Source of the DNA: Nageia nagi
Taxonomy: Eukaryota; Pinophyta
NCBI GenBank assembly: GCA_050084985.1
Contig: JBITNC010000001.1
Span: 62,372,001-62,436,000, forward strand
DNA: 64,000 bases
Direction: 5' to 3'
In this document: positions 10,271 through 22,216 of the stretch, in pieces
How positions within the stretch are numbered: position 1 is the stretch's first letter
Layout: the number at the start of each line of letters is the position of its first letter
Translations under genes and position numbers: made by a program
The notes under the pieces: model-generated
Told to the model about the DNA's origin: nothing
What the model saw: only the letters and a program-made list of their open reading frames with translations
The model's database searches: none

Positions 10271-13200
10271 ATGGTTGAAACCTTCATACCCAAGCATATA
10301 CTCGATGGTTCCAACTTTGGAATATGGGAACCTCGTATGAAAGTTGAGTTACAAGTAAGGAAACTATGGCAGACAGTTAATGAAGACTTGGTTGCTCCTA
10401 TCGATGAGAAGGCTCTTGAAATATACAACTCAAAGAATGAGTTAACAACTTCAATGATTTATTGTGCAATTTCAGATGACGTCCTTCTCATGATCTCTTC
10501 ATCAACATCAGTAAAGGAAGCTTGGGATAGGCTAAAGAAAATTTACCTTGGGTCAAAATTTTCAAGGAGGTTCACCATTTTACAAAAGTTGTTGCAATAT
10601 CGTCAAGGTGAAGATGAAAGTGCCTCTATCTACTTGAACAAAATCATTGACCTCAGGACACAACTGATTGGCTGTGGGTGCAACTGGATCAATGATGAGT
10701 TCATAGTCTTCATCATTCTTCAAAGCCTTACTACAAAGTTTACTAACTTTGTCACGGTTATGGAAACAAGGCTCGATGATGAAGAAGATGTCATCTCTCT
10801 TGATAACCTTTCTAGACTCCTTCTGAAACATAAGGAAACTTTGAACAAGAAAATGTTGAACCTTTCTCCAAAGAACAATAGCATTGCTCTAGGAGCAACC
10901 AAAACTCCTTTCAAGAAAAAGTTCAAACATTATGAATTCAAAGATAACAAATCCTCATCTACCTTCAGGAAGCATGAGAAAAAGGGCAACAATTATGGCA
11001 ACTTCAAGCAAAGGAATGACAAAGTTGGATCAAGCAATCCAACACCTCAGGAAAAGTTTGATGGTAATTGTAACTTCAGTGGCATCTTTGGGCACAAAGA
11101 GTATGATTGTCGTAAAAAGAAATTTGCTCAAAAAGGCAAGGGAAATGCAAATGTGAGAAATTTCAATAATAAAAAGAAGAACAAGCATGCTGCTACTATT
11201 GCCTACTACTCAATGACTCAAACTATTTCAAATGATTGGATTGTTGATTCAAGATGCACTAATCACATGTGTTATGAAAAGGATAAGTTTGAAAACTTTC
11301 ATAAGTACAAGAAGGATGCAGTTGTGATAGGTGATAATACAGTCCTTGATGTTCAAGGAATAGGGAGTGTGAAAATTCATGGAAAGGTTCTTGATAATGT
11401 CTTTTATGTGCCTAAACTAAGGATGAATCTTATCTCAGTAATTCAAATTACAAGGAAAGAATACTCATTTGAGTTTACCTCACACTCCTGGTGTGTTAAG
11501 AAAGGACTTGCCACCTTGATGAAAGGATCAGTAAAGGATGACCTTTATATTATGGATCAAGTTCCTTCAAAGATGTGTCTTGCTACAAATGTTTGTTCAA
11601 AGGGTAATCTTTGGCATCAACAATTAGGGCACCTTAACCATAAGAGTATTCAAGATATGAAAACTCAAGAATTTGTGGAAGGTTTACCTAATATTTCACC
11701 CACAATTGGTCTATGTGAAAGGTGCATTCTAAGAAAGATGAATAGGCAAAAGTTTGAAAAAGATAAGGCAACTCAGGCTACTCGTCCTCTTCAGCTTGTG
11801 CATTCAATTTGATGGGTCCATTTCAGACTAAGTCTCTAGGGGGAGCTTCTTATGTTCTGACCTTCATTGATGACTTCAGTAGGATGACATTTGGTTATCT
11901 ACTTGAGCACAAGGATCAAACTTTTGACAGGTTTAAAAACTTCAAAGCTCTTATTGAAAATCAAACTAATTTTAAGATCAAGATGCTGAGATCTGATAAT
12001 GGGGGTGAGTATAATAGCAATGAGTTTAACGACTATTGTGTTAAACATGGGATCAAGCAGCAATTCACAATCCCTTACACCCCTTAGCAAAATGGAGTTG
12101 CTAAAAGGAAGAATCAAACCATTATGGAAATGGCAAGGTGCATGTTGGGTAACCTTCCTAGTTTCTTAATGGGGTGAAGCTGTTCACACTACTATTCACA
12201 CCCTAAATAGGTGTCCTACTAAGGTAGTTGAAGGTAAAACTCCGTATGAAGCATGGACAGGAAAGAAACCTAACCTCTCACACTTTAGGGTCTTCGGTTG
12301 TGATGCATTTGCCTTCATTACCTCAGAGAAAAGAAAGAAGTTGGATAAAAGATCAGAAAAATGCATCTTTGTGGGGTATGATAATCAGCATAGAGGTTAC
12401 ACGCTCTACTCCTCATCCCATAAAATAGTCTTTGTTTCTAGGGATGTCAAGTTTAATGAACTTCCTGAGGATATGACCTCTCATGCTAAGGTGTCTGATT
12501 CAGATGATTCTTTGCCTACACCTAATTGGTTGGATGATCATGTAGGGAAGTCAACACAAGAGCAAAATTCTCCAGCTCAGAGAATTACAAGAAGTATGAC
12601 CTTGAATAAATATTTATTTGCCAAAATTGATAATACAAATGAGCCATCAACCTTCAAAGAAGCTTCCAAGCAAGAGTGTTGGATGGAAGCTATGAAAGTT
12701 GAGTATGAGGTGCTCATGAAAAATGAAACTTGGAATTTGGTTCCTTATCCCAATGAGAAAAATGTGATTGGAAATAAATGGATATACAAGGTCAAGTACA
12801 ATTTTGATGGAGAAATTAAGAAATACAAAGCAAGGTTAGTGGCCAAAGGATTTGCTCAAAAATATGGTATTGATTATGAGGAAACCTTTGCTCCTATGGC
12901 CAAGATGCCTACTATCAGGATAATCCTTGCTCTTTCTACAGCTCAAGGATGGAAAGCTTTTCAACTTGATGTCAAGAGTGCATTTCTCAATGGTGACTTG
13001 GATGTAGAAATCTACATGAATCAACTAGAAGGATTTATTCTAGAAGGTAAAGAGTCTCTTGTGTGCAAGCTAAAGAAGTCTTTGTATGGACTTAAGCAAG
13101 CACCTAGAGCATGGTACACAAAAATTTCAGGATTCTTTGCAGATATTGGTTTTCCCAAGTGCTTCTCTGACTCAAATCTCTATGTACTCAATCAAGGAAA

Positions 13201-13567
13201 AGACATGGTCTTAATTCTCTTTTATGTGGATGATCTTCTCATAACTGGCAATAATATTGAAATCATCCAAGAGTGCATCTCCAAACTGAAGGCAACATTT
13301 GAAATGACTGATCTAGGTCTCTTGCATTACTATCTTTGGATGCAAGTATACCAACATAAAGATTGTACTTATCTTAGTCAATCTAAGTATATATCAGACA
13401 TCTTGCAAAATTTTAGAATGGAGGAGTGTAAATATGTTGCAATACCTATTTCTCCTGGAATCATGGTATCTCTGAGCTCAGATTCTCAGTTGGCTAATGC
13501 TACAGCTTATAGGCAATTGATAGGTAGTCTTCTATATCTGACTATCTCTTGACCTGATATTACCTTT
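10271..13567 (+). pseudogene. Copia gag-pol, 5' part (outer element)
   Basis: The start is ATG at 10271 (MVETFIPKHI), two bases after the predicted splice acceptor; the upstream in-frame ATG at 10220 would lie inside the intron. Domains in order are gag of the UBN2/Copia type (10271-11000) and a CCHC knuckle at about 11068-11112, whose second Cys is Ser. Protease follows (WIVDSR at about 11237, DSG changed to DSR), then GAG-pre-integrase (about 11600-11760). Integrase (11809-12170) has DDFSR and SDNGGEY present, but the catalytic Glu is Lys in NGVAKRKN. RT is last (12640-13550), with YVDD at 13223-13234. Breaks are a frame change near 11810, a stop at about 12086, a one-base insertion near 12168 and a stop at 13551-13553. 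The nested element interrupts at 13568; pol resumes at 22217. Confidence 0.92.
13563..13567. repeat. Left target-site duplication of inner Copia (CCTTT)
   Basis: CCTTT precedes the inner element and is repeated at 22212-22216. Removing the insert and one copy restores an uninterrupted pol reading frame across the junction. Confidence 0.95.
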
Positions 13568-14056
13568 TGAGAGATTTGAACTAGATCTAAACAAATCCTC
13601 TAGGACCTTAGACTAGGAAACTCAAGTGTACACAAGATAACACAATCACTCAAGATAACACATCAATATAATGTGGTTCCTCCCTCCTTGGGAGTACATC
13701 CACAACTAGTTCTCTTATTCTCAAATCTATGTCTCTCTTACAACTATTCTCTAGCTCTCTCCTACACAACCAAGTAGAGTAATCTTACTCAAAACTTAGA
13801 TATGTTTACATGAGGAGAGGCCCTCTATTTATAGGTTGAGAGCACCTCCCTAACCTTCCTTTAACCCAAGGGTAAGGTTAGGGTTACATTAAATGTACCA
13901 CCAAACTTCAACCTACCAACTAACTCCTTTGGTAAAGTCAAAGTCTACATATTAAAGAATTCTATTAATCTCTTAAGGTATCTACATACCCTTAAGTGAT
14001 TAATTGAATTTACAAGGAGTTTAGATATTCACAATATTTCATTACAAATTCTAACA
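13568..14056 (-). repeat. 3' LTR of inner Copia
   Basis: Reads TGTTAGAATT to CTCTCA on the minus strand. Same length (489 bp) and by eye same sequence as 21723-22211. The PPT adjoins it on the right. Confidence 0.95.
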
Positions 14057-14065
14057 CTCCCCCTT
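14055..14065 (-). other. Polypurine tract of inner Copia
   Basis: On the minus strand AAGGGGGAG directly precedes the TGTTAG start of the 3' LTR. It primes plus-strand DNA synthesis. The 11-mer AAGGGGGAGTG recurs at the very end of pol (14888-14898). Confidence 0.85.
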
Positions 14066-14540
14066 AATGCAATATTGGGATAGAGCGTAGAAGAGAGAAG
14101 AGAGAGAGTAAGAGAGAGTTCTCCTCCATAGAGATACAAGTGGAGATGAGAACTTTTACATATTTTGAGAATCTTTTTGAGAACTAGTATGAGACTCACT
14201 ACATTACCATTTGACAAAAATGGTTTACAATACAATCATTAACCACAACTGGTTTCACTGTACATAGTAGTCGATCAACTTTAAGCTGACATGTGAGTCT
14301 CCATGAGCTTGCTTTCACAAGGTGAGTAACCTGCATTTCTAAAGAAGATCCTGCATGCTACAAGCAACTCATGAACAAAATCAGTTAGATGCATCATATA
14401 TTCAAATAAGAGAATCAAATAATGTCATCTTATAAATAACTGATCAATGGTGCACTATAAGCCATCATAGAGATGCCAAGCCATCACTCATAGTCACCTG
14501 TTGTATATAGACATGTGTTGATTTAAAATAGAGCATAAAA

Positions 14541-14822
14541 TTGTACAATGAGTTTCTCACGCAGAGCAAACTCACCACGGAGGTATAGAATGTACAACAA
14601 GTTCATCACGTAGAGCGAACTTACCACGGAGGTATACTAATTACATGCTCAAAATTTGTACAATAAGTTTCTATGCAGAGCAAACTCACCACGGAGGTAT
14701 AAAATGTACAACAAGTTTGTCACATAGAGCAAACTTACCACTGAGGTATAAAATAATCAACACTCTATAACAACAATTGTACAACAAGTTTATCACGTAG
14801 AGCAAACTTACCACGGAGGTCT
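14541..14822 (-). repeat. Tandem hairpin array in 3' UTR (inner Copia, 5 units)
   Basis: Five units of about 47-73 bp share the phrase ACCTCCGTGGT on the sense strand, each with a 6-7 bp inverted repeat around a 10-12 nt loop. Plus-strand arms are GAGTTT/AAACTC (14550-14573), AAGTTC/GAACTT (14599-14622), AAGTTT/AAACTC (14665-14687), AAGTTT/AAACTT (14713-14736) and AAGTTT/AAACTT (14786-14809). The third is a G-U pair in the sense RNA. Paired changes between units keep the stem. Confidence 0.8.
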
Positions 14823-14879
14823 AGAATGTACAATCAAAAAAGGCCTCTTAGAGGTGAAGTTGTCATCACTAACCAAAGT

Positions 14880-17800
14880 TTAAACTTCACTCCCCCTTGA
14901 GGGCAACTTCACCAACCCTAGAGAATCCCTAAGCTTGTAGAACTGAGCTTCAGGAAGGGGCTTGGTGAACAAATCAGCGGAGTTTTCAGTAGATGAACAA
15001 TACTGCAAGTGTATGATGTCATCTAGAACCTTCTCCCTGATAAAATGAGCTTGGATTTCGACATGTTTGGTTCACTGATGGAACACAAGATTCTTAGCCA
15101 AAGAGATAGCCGATTGATTATCTGACGAAATAAGAGATGGGCTATTTTACGTATACCCAATTTCATTCAAAAGATGTCTTAGCCAAATAGCTTCTTGGGT
15201 GGCAACAGACATGGCTTGATATTCGGCTTCGATGGTAGAAAGAGTCACAGTAGGTTGCTTCTTGGAAGCCCAAGAGATAGCACCTGAACCAATGCTAAAC
15301 ACATATGCAGAGGTTGATTTTCTATCATCTCTATCTCCCCCATAATCAGAATCTGAGAACCCTAAGAGAACAATCGAGGGCACTTGGGAATACTTAAGAG
15401 CAAGATCCTTTGTCCCTGTGACATACCTCAAGATTTGCTTAACAGCATTGAGGTGTTCAACATATGGTTTTTGCATGAATCATGCCATCAAATTCACTGC
15501 AAAGGCAATATCAGGTCGAGAGATAGTCAGATACAGAAGACTACCAATCAATTGTCTATAAGCTGTAGCATCAGCCAACTGAGAATCTGAGCTCAGTGAG
15601 ACAACGATTCCAGGAGAAATAGGTATGGTAGCATATTTACACTCTTCCATTCCAAACTTTTCAAAGATGTCTGATATATACTTAGATTGACTAAGATAAG
15701 TACAATCTTTGTGTTGGTATACTTGCATCCCAAGATAGTAATGCAATAGACCTAGATCAGTCATTTCAAATGTTGCCTTGAGTTTGGAGATGCACTCTTG
15801 GATGATTTCAATATTATTGCCTGTTATGAGAAGATCATCCACATAAAGGAGAATTATGACCACGTCTTATCCTTGATTGAGTACATATAGATCTGAATCT
15901 GAGAAGCACTTGGAAAAACCAATATCTGCAAAGAATCCTGAAATTTTCTTGTACCATGCTCTAGGTGCTTGCTTAAGTCCATACAAAGACTTCTTTAGTT
16001 TGCACACAAGAGTCTCTTTTCCTTCTGGAATAAATCCTTCTGGTTGATTCATGTAGATTTCAACATCTAAGTCACCATTGAGAAATGCACTTTTGACATC
16101 AAGTTGAAAAGCTTTCCATCCTTGAGCTGTAGAAAGAGCAAGAATTATTCTGACAGTAGGCATCTTGGCTACAGGAGCAAAGGTTTCCTCATAATCAATA
16201 CCATATTTCTGAGCGAATCCTTTGGCCACTAATCTTGCCTTGTATTTTTCAATTTTTCCATCAGAATTGTACTTGACCTTGTATATCCATTTATTACCAA
16301 TCACATTTTTCTCATTGGGATAAGGAACCAAATCCCAAGTTTCATTTTTCATGAGAGCCTCATACTCAACTTTCATAGCTTCCATCCAACACTCTTGCTT
16401 GGAAGCTTCTTTGAAGGTTGATGGCTCATGCATATTATCAATTTTGGCAAATAAGGATTTATTCAAGGTCATACTTCTTGTAATTCTCTGTGCTGGAGAA
16501 TTTTGCTCTTGTGGTGACTTCTCTACATGCTCATCCAACCAGTTAGGTGCAGGCGAAGAATCATCTGTATCAGACACTTCAACATGAGAGGTCGTATCCT
16601 CAGAAAGTTCATTGAACTTAACATCCCTAGACACAAAGACTATTTTATGGGATGAAGAGTAGAGCCTGTAACCTCTATGCTGATTATCATACCCCACAAA
16701 GATGCATTTTTCTGATCGTTTATCTAGCTTCTTTCTTTTCTCTGAGGTAATGAAGGCAAATGCATCACAACCGAAGACCCTGAAGTGTGAGAGGTTAGGT
16801 TTCTTTCCTATCCATGCTTCATATGGAGTTTGACCTTCAACTGCCTTAGTAGGACACCTATTTAGGGTGTGAATAGCAGTGTGTACAGCTTCGCCCCATA
16901 AGAAACTAGGAAGGTTACCCAACATGCATCTTGCCATTTCCATAATGGTGCGATTCTTCCTTTCAGCAACTCCATTTTGCTGAGGGGTGTATGGGATTGT
17001 GAATTGTCACTTAATCCCGTGTTTAACACAAAAGTCTTAAACTCATTGCTATTATATTCACCCCCATTGTCCGATCTCAGCATTTTGATCTTAAAATCAG
17101 TTTGATTTTCAACAAGTGCCTTGAAGTCTTGAAACCTGTCAAACGTTTGATCCTTGTGCTCAAGTAGATAACCAAATGTCATCCTACTGAAGTCATCAAT
17201 GAAGGTCAGAACATAAGAAGCTCCACCTAGTGACTTAGTCTGAAAAGGACCCATCAAATCTGAATGCACAAGCTGAAGAGGACAAGAAGCCCAAGTTGCC
17301 TTATCTTTTTCAAACTTTTGCCTATGCATCTTTCCTAGAATGCACCTTTCACAAAGACCAACTGTGGGTGAAATATTAGGTAAACCTTCCACAAGTTCTT
17401 GAGTTTTCATAGCTTGAATACTCTTGTGGTTAAGGTGTCCTAATCGTTGATGCCAAAGATTACCTTTTGAACAAACATTTGTAGCAAGACAAATCTTTGA
17501 AGGTACTTGATCCACAATATAAAGGTCATTCTTTACTGATCCTTTCATCAAAGTGGCAAGTCCTTTCTTAACACACCAAGAGTGTGAGGTAAACTCAAAT
17601 GAGCATCCTTTCCTTGTAATTTGAATCATGGAGATGAGATTCATCCTTAGTTTAGGCACATAAAAGAAATTGTCAAGAGTCTTTCCATGAATGTTCACAC
17701 TTCTTATTCCGTGAACATCAAGGACTATATTATCACCTATCACAACTGCATCCTTTTTGTACTTATGAAAGTGTTCAAACTTATCCTTTTCATAACACAT

Positions 17801-18805
17801 GTGATTAGTGCATCCTGTATCAACAATCCAATCATTTGAAATAGTTTGAGTCATTGAGTAGTAGGCAACAGAAGCAGCATGCTTGTTCTTCTTTTTATTA
17901 TTGAAATTTCTCATATTTGCATTTCCCTTTCCTTTTTGAGCAAATTTCTTTTTGCGACAATCATACTCTTTGTGCCCAAAGATGCCACAGAAGTTACAAT
18001 TCCCATCAAACTTTTCTTAAGGTGTTGGATTGCTTGATCCTGCTTTATCATTCCTGTGCCTGTAGTTGCCATGATTGTTGTTGTTGTTGCCCTTTTTGTC
18101 ATACTTCCTGAAGGTAGATGAGGACTTGTTGTCTTTGAATTTGTAATGTTTGAACTTTTTCTTGAAAGGAGTTTTGGTTGCTCCTAGAGCAATGCTATGG
18201 TCCTTTGGAGAAAGGTTCAACATTTTCTTGTTCAAAGTTTCCTCATGCTTTAGAAGAAGTCTTGAAAGGTTATCAAGTGAGATGACATCTTCTTCATCAT
18301 CGAGCCTTGTTTCCATAACTGTGACAAAGTTGCTGAACTTTGTAGTAAGGCTTTGTAGAATGATGAAGACCATGAACTCATCATTGATCCAGTTACATCC
18401 ACAACCAACCAGTTGTGTCCTGAGGTTAATGATTTTGTTTAAGTAGATGGAGGCACTTTCATCTTCACTTTGTCGATACTGCAATAACTTTTGTAGAATG
18501 GTAAACCTCCTTGAAAATTTGGACCCAAGGTAGATTTTCTTTAACCTATCCCAATCTTCCTTTGCTGAAGTTGATGAAGAAATCATGAGAAGGACATCAT
18601 CTGAAACTGCACAGTAAATCATAGAAGTTGCTAACTCATTCTTTGAGTTGTATACTTCAAGAGCCTTCTCATCGGTAGGAGCAACCGCATCTTCACTAAC
18701 TGTCTGCCACAGCTTTCTTGCTTGTAACTCGGCTTTCATACATGGTTCCCATATTCCAAAGTTGGAACCATCGAGTATGTGCTTGGGAATGAAGGTTTCA
18801 ACCAT
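14880..18805 (-). pseudogene. Copia gag-pol of inner element (nearly complete, six lesions)
   Basis: A single gag-pol reading frame from ATG at 18805-18803 to TAA at 14882-14880. Gag (18805-18020) is followed by an intact CCHC knuckle (about 17970-18010), protease with intact DTG (WIVDTGCTNHM, about 17800-17830), GAG-pre-integrase and integrase with the DDFSR, SDNGGEY and NGVAERKN residues intact at the codon level. RT has YVDD at 15834-15845. RNase H (15476-14900) includes IEAEYQA. Lesions seen: TAA at about 18016-18018, a 1-nt deletion near 17038, a TGA near 17009, a TAA at about 15864-15866, a TGA at 15477-15479 (Arg CGA in the outer copy) and a TAA near 15144-15146. It is otherwise better preserved than the outer copy. 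Confidence 0.93.
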
Positions 18806-19615
18806 TGCTACAAAAAACAAATGAATATGCAATAAGAATGTAAACTTGTACAATTTTTTTTTTCATCTATACATATAAAACATCTAATAAGCAAACATGT
18901 CCCACATGTGTAAACTTATTAACCACGATCCATAGAAGGATAAAGTTGGGGTTGTTTTCTTGTATAGAATTAGGCCTTCACTTGGATGCCCGCAAGGTGG
19001 AGCCCAGGTACTACCAGTCCTCAACCAGTTCACCTTGGTCAGTGATATACTCTCACAAGGAGAAGTACTTACTATTTTCCAAGGATCCGACGTATCTTGG
19101 ACCGGCCATTTTAATTATCTTCATTAAGGGTTTTAGTTTTCCTCCTAGGTTATCAGGATAATCCCTGAATGGACGTGCGGACATGTGGTATCACTACACA
19201 CATGCCTATCCACCTAATAGAGTTATGTCCAATCCAACAGAGGTCTTAGGGCAATTAAGACAGACTTACCACCACTTGGTTCTTCGGACTAAAAGGGCTC
19301 CAGTCTGCCCTGTCCTCACCTCATGGCTCCCCAAACAAGTCATGTTGTGGAAAATACATGTGGATGTATTCATTTTAGGGGTTACTTTTCAAATTTTTAC
19401 GTATTACGAGTATAAGCAAATGTGCAAAAAATATAAAGTAAGGTGAAAAATACTCCATCCACACGAACTTGAAACCTTAAGAGGCCAAAAAATTGAGTCC
19501 AATGGGTTTTGTTCTAACCCCTAAAGGACTTTTACATTGTTCATATTTTTCTCACTTTATTCAAGCACTTAATGAATTAAACAAAGAACTAAGTCCTACT
19601 TAGTATTTAATTCAT

Positions 19616-19775
19616 AACATGCATTGTATCATGACTTAAAAATTTAAGTAAGCATGCATCATGCATTAAAAAAATTTAAGTCCTAAGCATACTTATAACA
19701 TGCATTCTATCATGACTTAAAATTTAAGTAAGCATGTATCATGCATTAAAAAATTTAAGTCCTAAGCATGTTTTA
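19616..19775. repeat. Two-copy 81-bp direct repeat in inner leader
   Basis: An 81-bp unit beginning AACATGCATT at 19616 is repeated from 19697 with few changes. Both contain ATGACTTAAAATTTAAGT and ATGCATTAAAAAATTTAAG phrases. The outer element has a looser version near 9350-9480. Confidence 0.7.
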
Positions 19776-20279
19776 TTCTTCAAATAAGATACATGCATCA
19801 TATGCAACATCTAGATAAAATGTAAGTAAAAAAATTATACCAAGGCCCCCCCTGTTTACTGAAAGTGTGATCCCTTTTAACCATGCTTAGAGAGTGCATA
19901 TGCATTGAAATTAAACATGCAAGGTGGAGGAAAAGATGAGAAATAGTCTAAGTACTCCTAAGGGCATTTAATGGAGCAATTGACTTGGAAGCAAGAAAAA
20001 AAATGCCTAAGAAGAATAAGTGTGCAAATGGCAATAGGAGACCCATAACCCAATGGTGAATGCTTCTCCTAAGTTAAGCACTAAAAAATTCCTAAGTCAA
20101 TAATCATTAAATGCTGAGTAGGAGGAAGGAGGAAGAGGAGGCTGGGCAGGGTGGCAAGGGCCAAAGTCAGTGAGGAAGTCACGTAAGGTGGTGGAGGTCG
20201 TGTGGGGCAGCCAGGTGGTGGTTGACCACCCAAGGTGTGACTTCAGGGCGATGAGGGAGGAGGGTCACGTTAAAAACTA

Positions 20280-20740
20280 GAATGAAGCCATGGATCCATG
20301 TTATACAGAGTGGGTAAGCATTTCAGTCCATGAAATGGTGTCGATAGCTGGCAGACACTTCGCACGCCTATCCTGTGATCATTGCAGTTCGGGGTCTGCA
20401 TCTTGCCCAAGCTGAAGAGGCTCATGGTGCGAAAGGAGGTCATGAGGACTGAGGGGTTGTAATCACTTCTTCGATGGGAGAATGTCTACTCTGCTTCCTC
20501 CCTCCTGCACAAAGTTAATACACTAACACCAACACCCATGAAATGAAGATTCAAAGTAGCCACCATCAGTCACGTAGAGTTTCGTGGTGTGCATATTCCA
20601 TTTAGGGCATTGCCTGTGATCAGGTGTAGTGCAGGAAACGGTGTCAAAATCAGGCAACACATCAAATAAGGCATTTGGTGCATATCCAGTGGGCATTTGG
20701 AGTCCATGGAACGTTGCTTCCCATAGAACAGTCATGCGGG
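20280..20740 (-). pseudogene. Captured PPR fragment in leader of inner Copia
   Basis: On the element's sense strand the translation includes GYAPNALFDVLPDFDTVS near 20600-20690 and DTISWTEM near 20325-20350, with a further NVPWTPNA-type copy near 20700. These match the GYA-x-x-LFD-x-x-x-D-x-DT-x-S-W-T units in the outer element at 8565-8830. The units are spaced further apart and more decayed here. It is a fragment of a plant PPR gene, not a functional gene. Its presence in both family members supports one ancestral capture. Confidence 0.7.
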
Positions 20741-20885
20741 GAGGTGGCGAGTGGGAGGAGCAGTCGCGGAGGTGGGGGGGAGGAGGAGGCGGTGGTGAGC
20801 CGCGTGCATGGGAGGAGCGCGAGTGGTGCGTGCGGGGGGGGGGTGGGAGCGGAGGAGCGACGACGGTGGTGCACATGCAGGAGAA
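20735..20885. other. GC- and purine-rich block in leader
   Basis: About 150 bp of GGAGG/GGGGG-rich plus strand (pyrimidine-rich on the element sense strand) in otherwise AT-rich DNA. It makes overlapping long frames on both strands (20523-20876 minus, 20629-20901 plus) that are composition artefacts. The G-runs could form G-quadruplexes on the plus strand. There is no counterpart of equal GC content in the outer leader. Confidence 0.65.
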
Positions 20886-21611
20886 TGCCCCTGCATTTTA
20901 AAAATTGAATTTGACCCCCCCAATAATGTTTATTGTATTTTTAAATGTTTTAAAACAAATTTACAATAAATAAATATATATATACATTTTAATTTTTATT
21001 AATTGCCCCCATACATATATATTTTTTTTAATTAGTATTTAAACAAATTTGTTTAAAATAAAAAATATATATAGCTTTTAACTATAGTTTTAAACCAATG
21101 CAAGATATATTATGGTGCCACTAATATATGATTGTGCCCATTTTTAAAAAAAATTTGTCCTCCTTTCTAAAATTTTGAATATTCATGCCTTTTGCTTAGG
21201 AACATATCAATAACTCACTAATGATAGTATATATGAGATATTTCATAACAATACATTACTACTAACATAAAAAAAATGTTAGTATAAATATTGCAATTTT
21301 GTATCATATATGGACATTTAATTGAACTAACACATACTTTTAAGTTCAACATAACATGAATAACAAATTACAAGTTTTGTATACTAACCCTTTTTTTTTA
21401 AAAGAACTATAGCAATTTAAAATTGTAAGTATCATAGAGGATTAGTAAAAAAATTTGCAACTTGTTAATCATAACTTAAAAAGGACTAACACATAGCAAA
21501 TAATGTGTTAGTAGCATTATGTAATAATCAAAATAAATGACCAAATGAGGAGAATCTTTATACCTGCTCTTTAAAACTTACCTCACCAAGGGGGTGAAAG
21601 ATGAGGAGTGA

Positions 21612-21708
21612 AGAAGGATGAACCTCCAAGATGTAGCTTCCACACCAAAAGAAGAGCATCCACAACAAGGAGAGCTTCTACACCAAGAAGGAGAGCTTCC
21701 ACAACAAG
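21612..21708 (-). repeat. Leader tandem repeats beside PBS (inner)
   Basis: Units based on GAGAGCTTCCACACCAAGAA (plus-strand reading) repeat four to five times next to the PBS, mirroring 7665-7760 in the outer element. They lie in the predicted first exon. Confidence 0.7.
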
Positions 21709-21720
21709 GCTCTGATACCA
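21709..21720 (-). other. Primer binding site of inner Copia
   Basis: The minus strand reads TGGTATCAGAGC two bases after the 5' LTR end, complementary to initiator-Met tRNA. Confidence 0.92.
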
Positions 21721-21722
21721 AT

Positions 21723-22211
21723 TGAGAGATTTGAACTAGATCTAAACAAATCCTCTAGGACCTTAGACTAGGAAACTCAAGTGTACACAAGATAACACAA
21801 TCACTCAAGATAACACATCAATATAATGTGGTTCCTCCCTCCTTGGGAGTACATCCACAACTAGTTCTCTTATTCTCAAATCTATGTCTCTCTTACAACT
21901 ATTCTCTAGCTCTCTCCTACACAACCAAGTAGAGTAATCTTACTCAAAACTTAGATATGTTTACATGAGGAGAGGCCCTCTATTTATAGGTTGAGAGCAC
22001 CTCCCTAACCTTCCTTTAACCCAAGGGTAAGGTTAGGGTTACATTAAATGTACCACCAAACTTCAACCTACCAACTAACTCCTTTGGTAAAGTCAAAGTC
22101 TACATATTAAAGAATTCTATTAATCTCTTAAGGTATCTACATACCCTTAAGTGATTAATTGAATTTACAAGGAGTTTAGATATTCACAATATTTCATTAC
22201 AAATTCTAACA
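21723..22211 (-). repeat. 5' LTR of inner Copia
   Basis: 489 bp, identical by eye to 13568-14056. Minus-strand TATAAATA at 21988-21981 is the likely promoter. Bounded on the right by CCTTT. Confidence 0.95.
21981..21988 (-). promoter_or_regulatory. TATA box in 5' LTR of inner Copia
   Basis: TATAAATA on the minus strand in the same CTATAAATAGAG context as the outer LTRs. Confidence 0.7.
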
Positions 22212-22216
22212 CCTTT
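22212..22216. repeat. Right target-site duplication of inner Copia (CCTTT)
   Basis: Second copy of the CCTTT at 13563-13567. Pol of the outer element resumes directly after it. Confidence 0.95.

Larger units (their letters stand above)
18808..21581 (-). other. Predicted leader intron of inner Copia
   Basis: On the minus strand a consensus donor GGTGAG|GTAAGT begins the intron at 21581. An acceptor (T-rich tract, then GTAG|CAATGG) ends it at 18808, three bases before the gag ATG. Length is 2,774 bp. Donor and acceptor positions match those of the outer element. The interval holds the PPR fragment and the GC-rich block. Splicing is not shown, only predicted. Confidence 0.6.
13568..22211 (-). 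mobile_element. Inner Copia LTR retrotransposon nested in the outer one
   Basis: An 8,644-bp full-length Copia element in reverse orientation, same family as its host. It has 489-bp LTRs at 13568-14056 (3') and 21723-22211 (5'), which I found identical when compared line by line. It also has a PBS, leader repeats, a predicted leader intron, gag-pol, a 3' UTR hairpin array and PPT, with a CCTTT target duplication. Identical LTRs mean a very recent insertion. Even so, gag-pol carries about six disabling lesions, which suggests the copy was made from an already defective template and mobilised in trans. Confidence 0.96.

Noticed and set aside
18806-18853. Upstream start extending the inner gag N-terminus (also 10220-10270 in the outer)
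   Set aside because: The extensions do not match each other well and lie before a strong acceptor-like site. The ATG at 18805 (10271) begins the conserved MVETFIPKHI.
20523-20901. Overlapping 70-117 codon frames on both strands as genes
   Set aside because: They follow from the GC-rich low-complexity block; only the PPR-like segment on the minus strand has family similarity, and it is a fragment.
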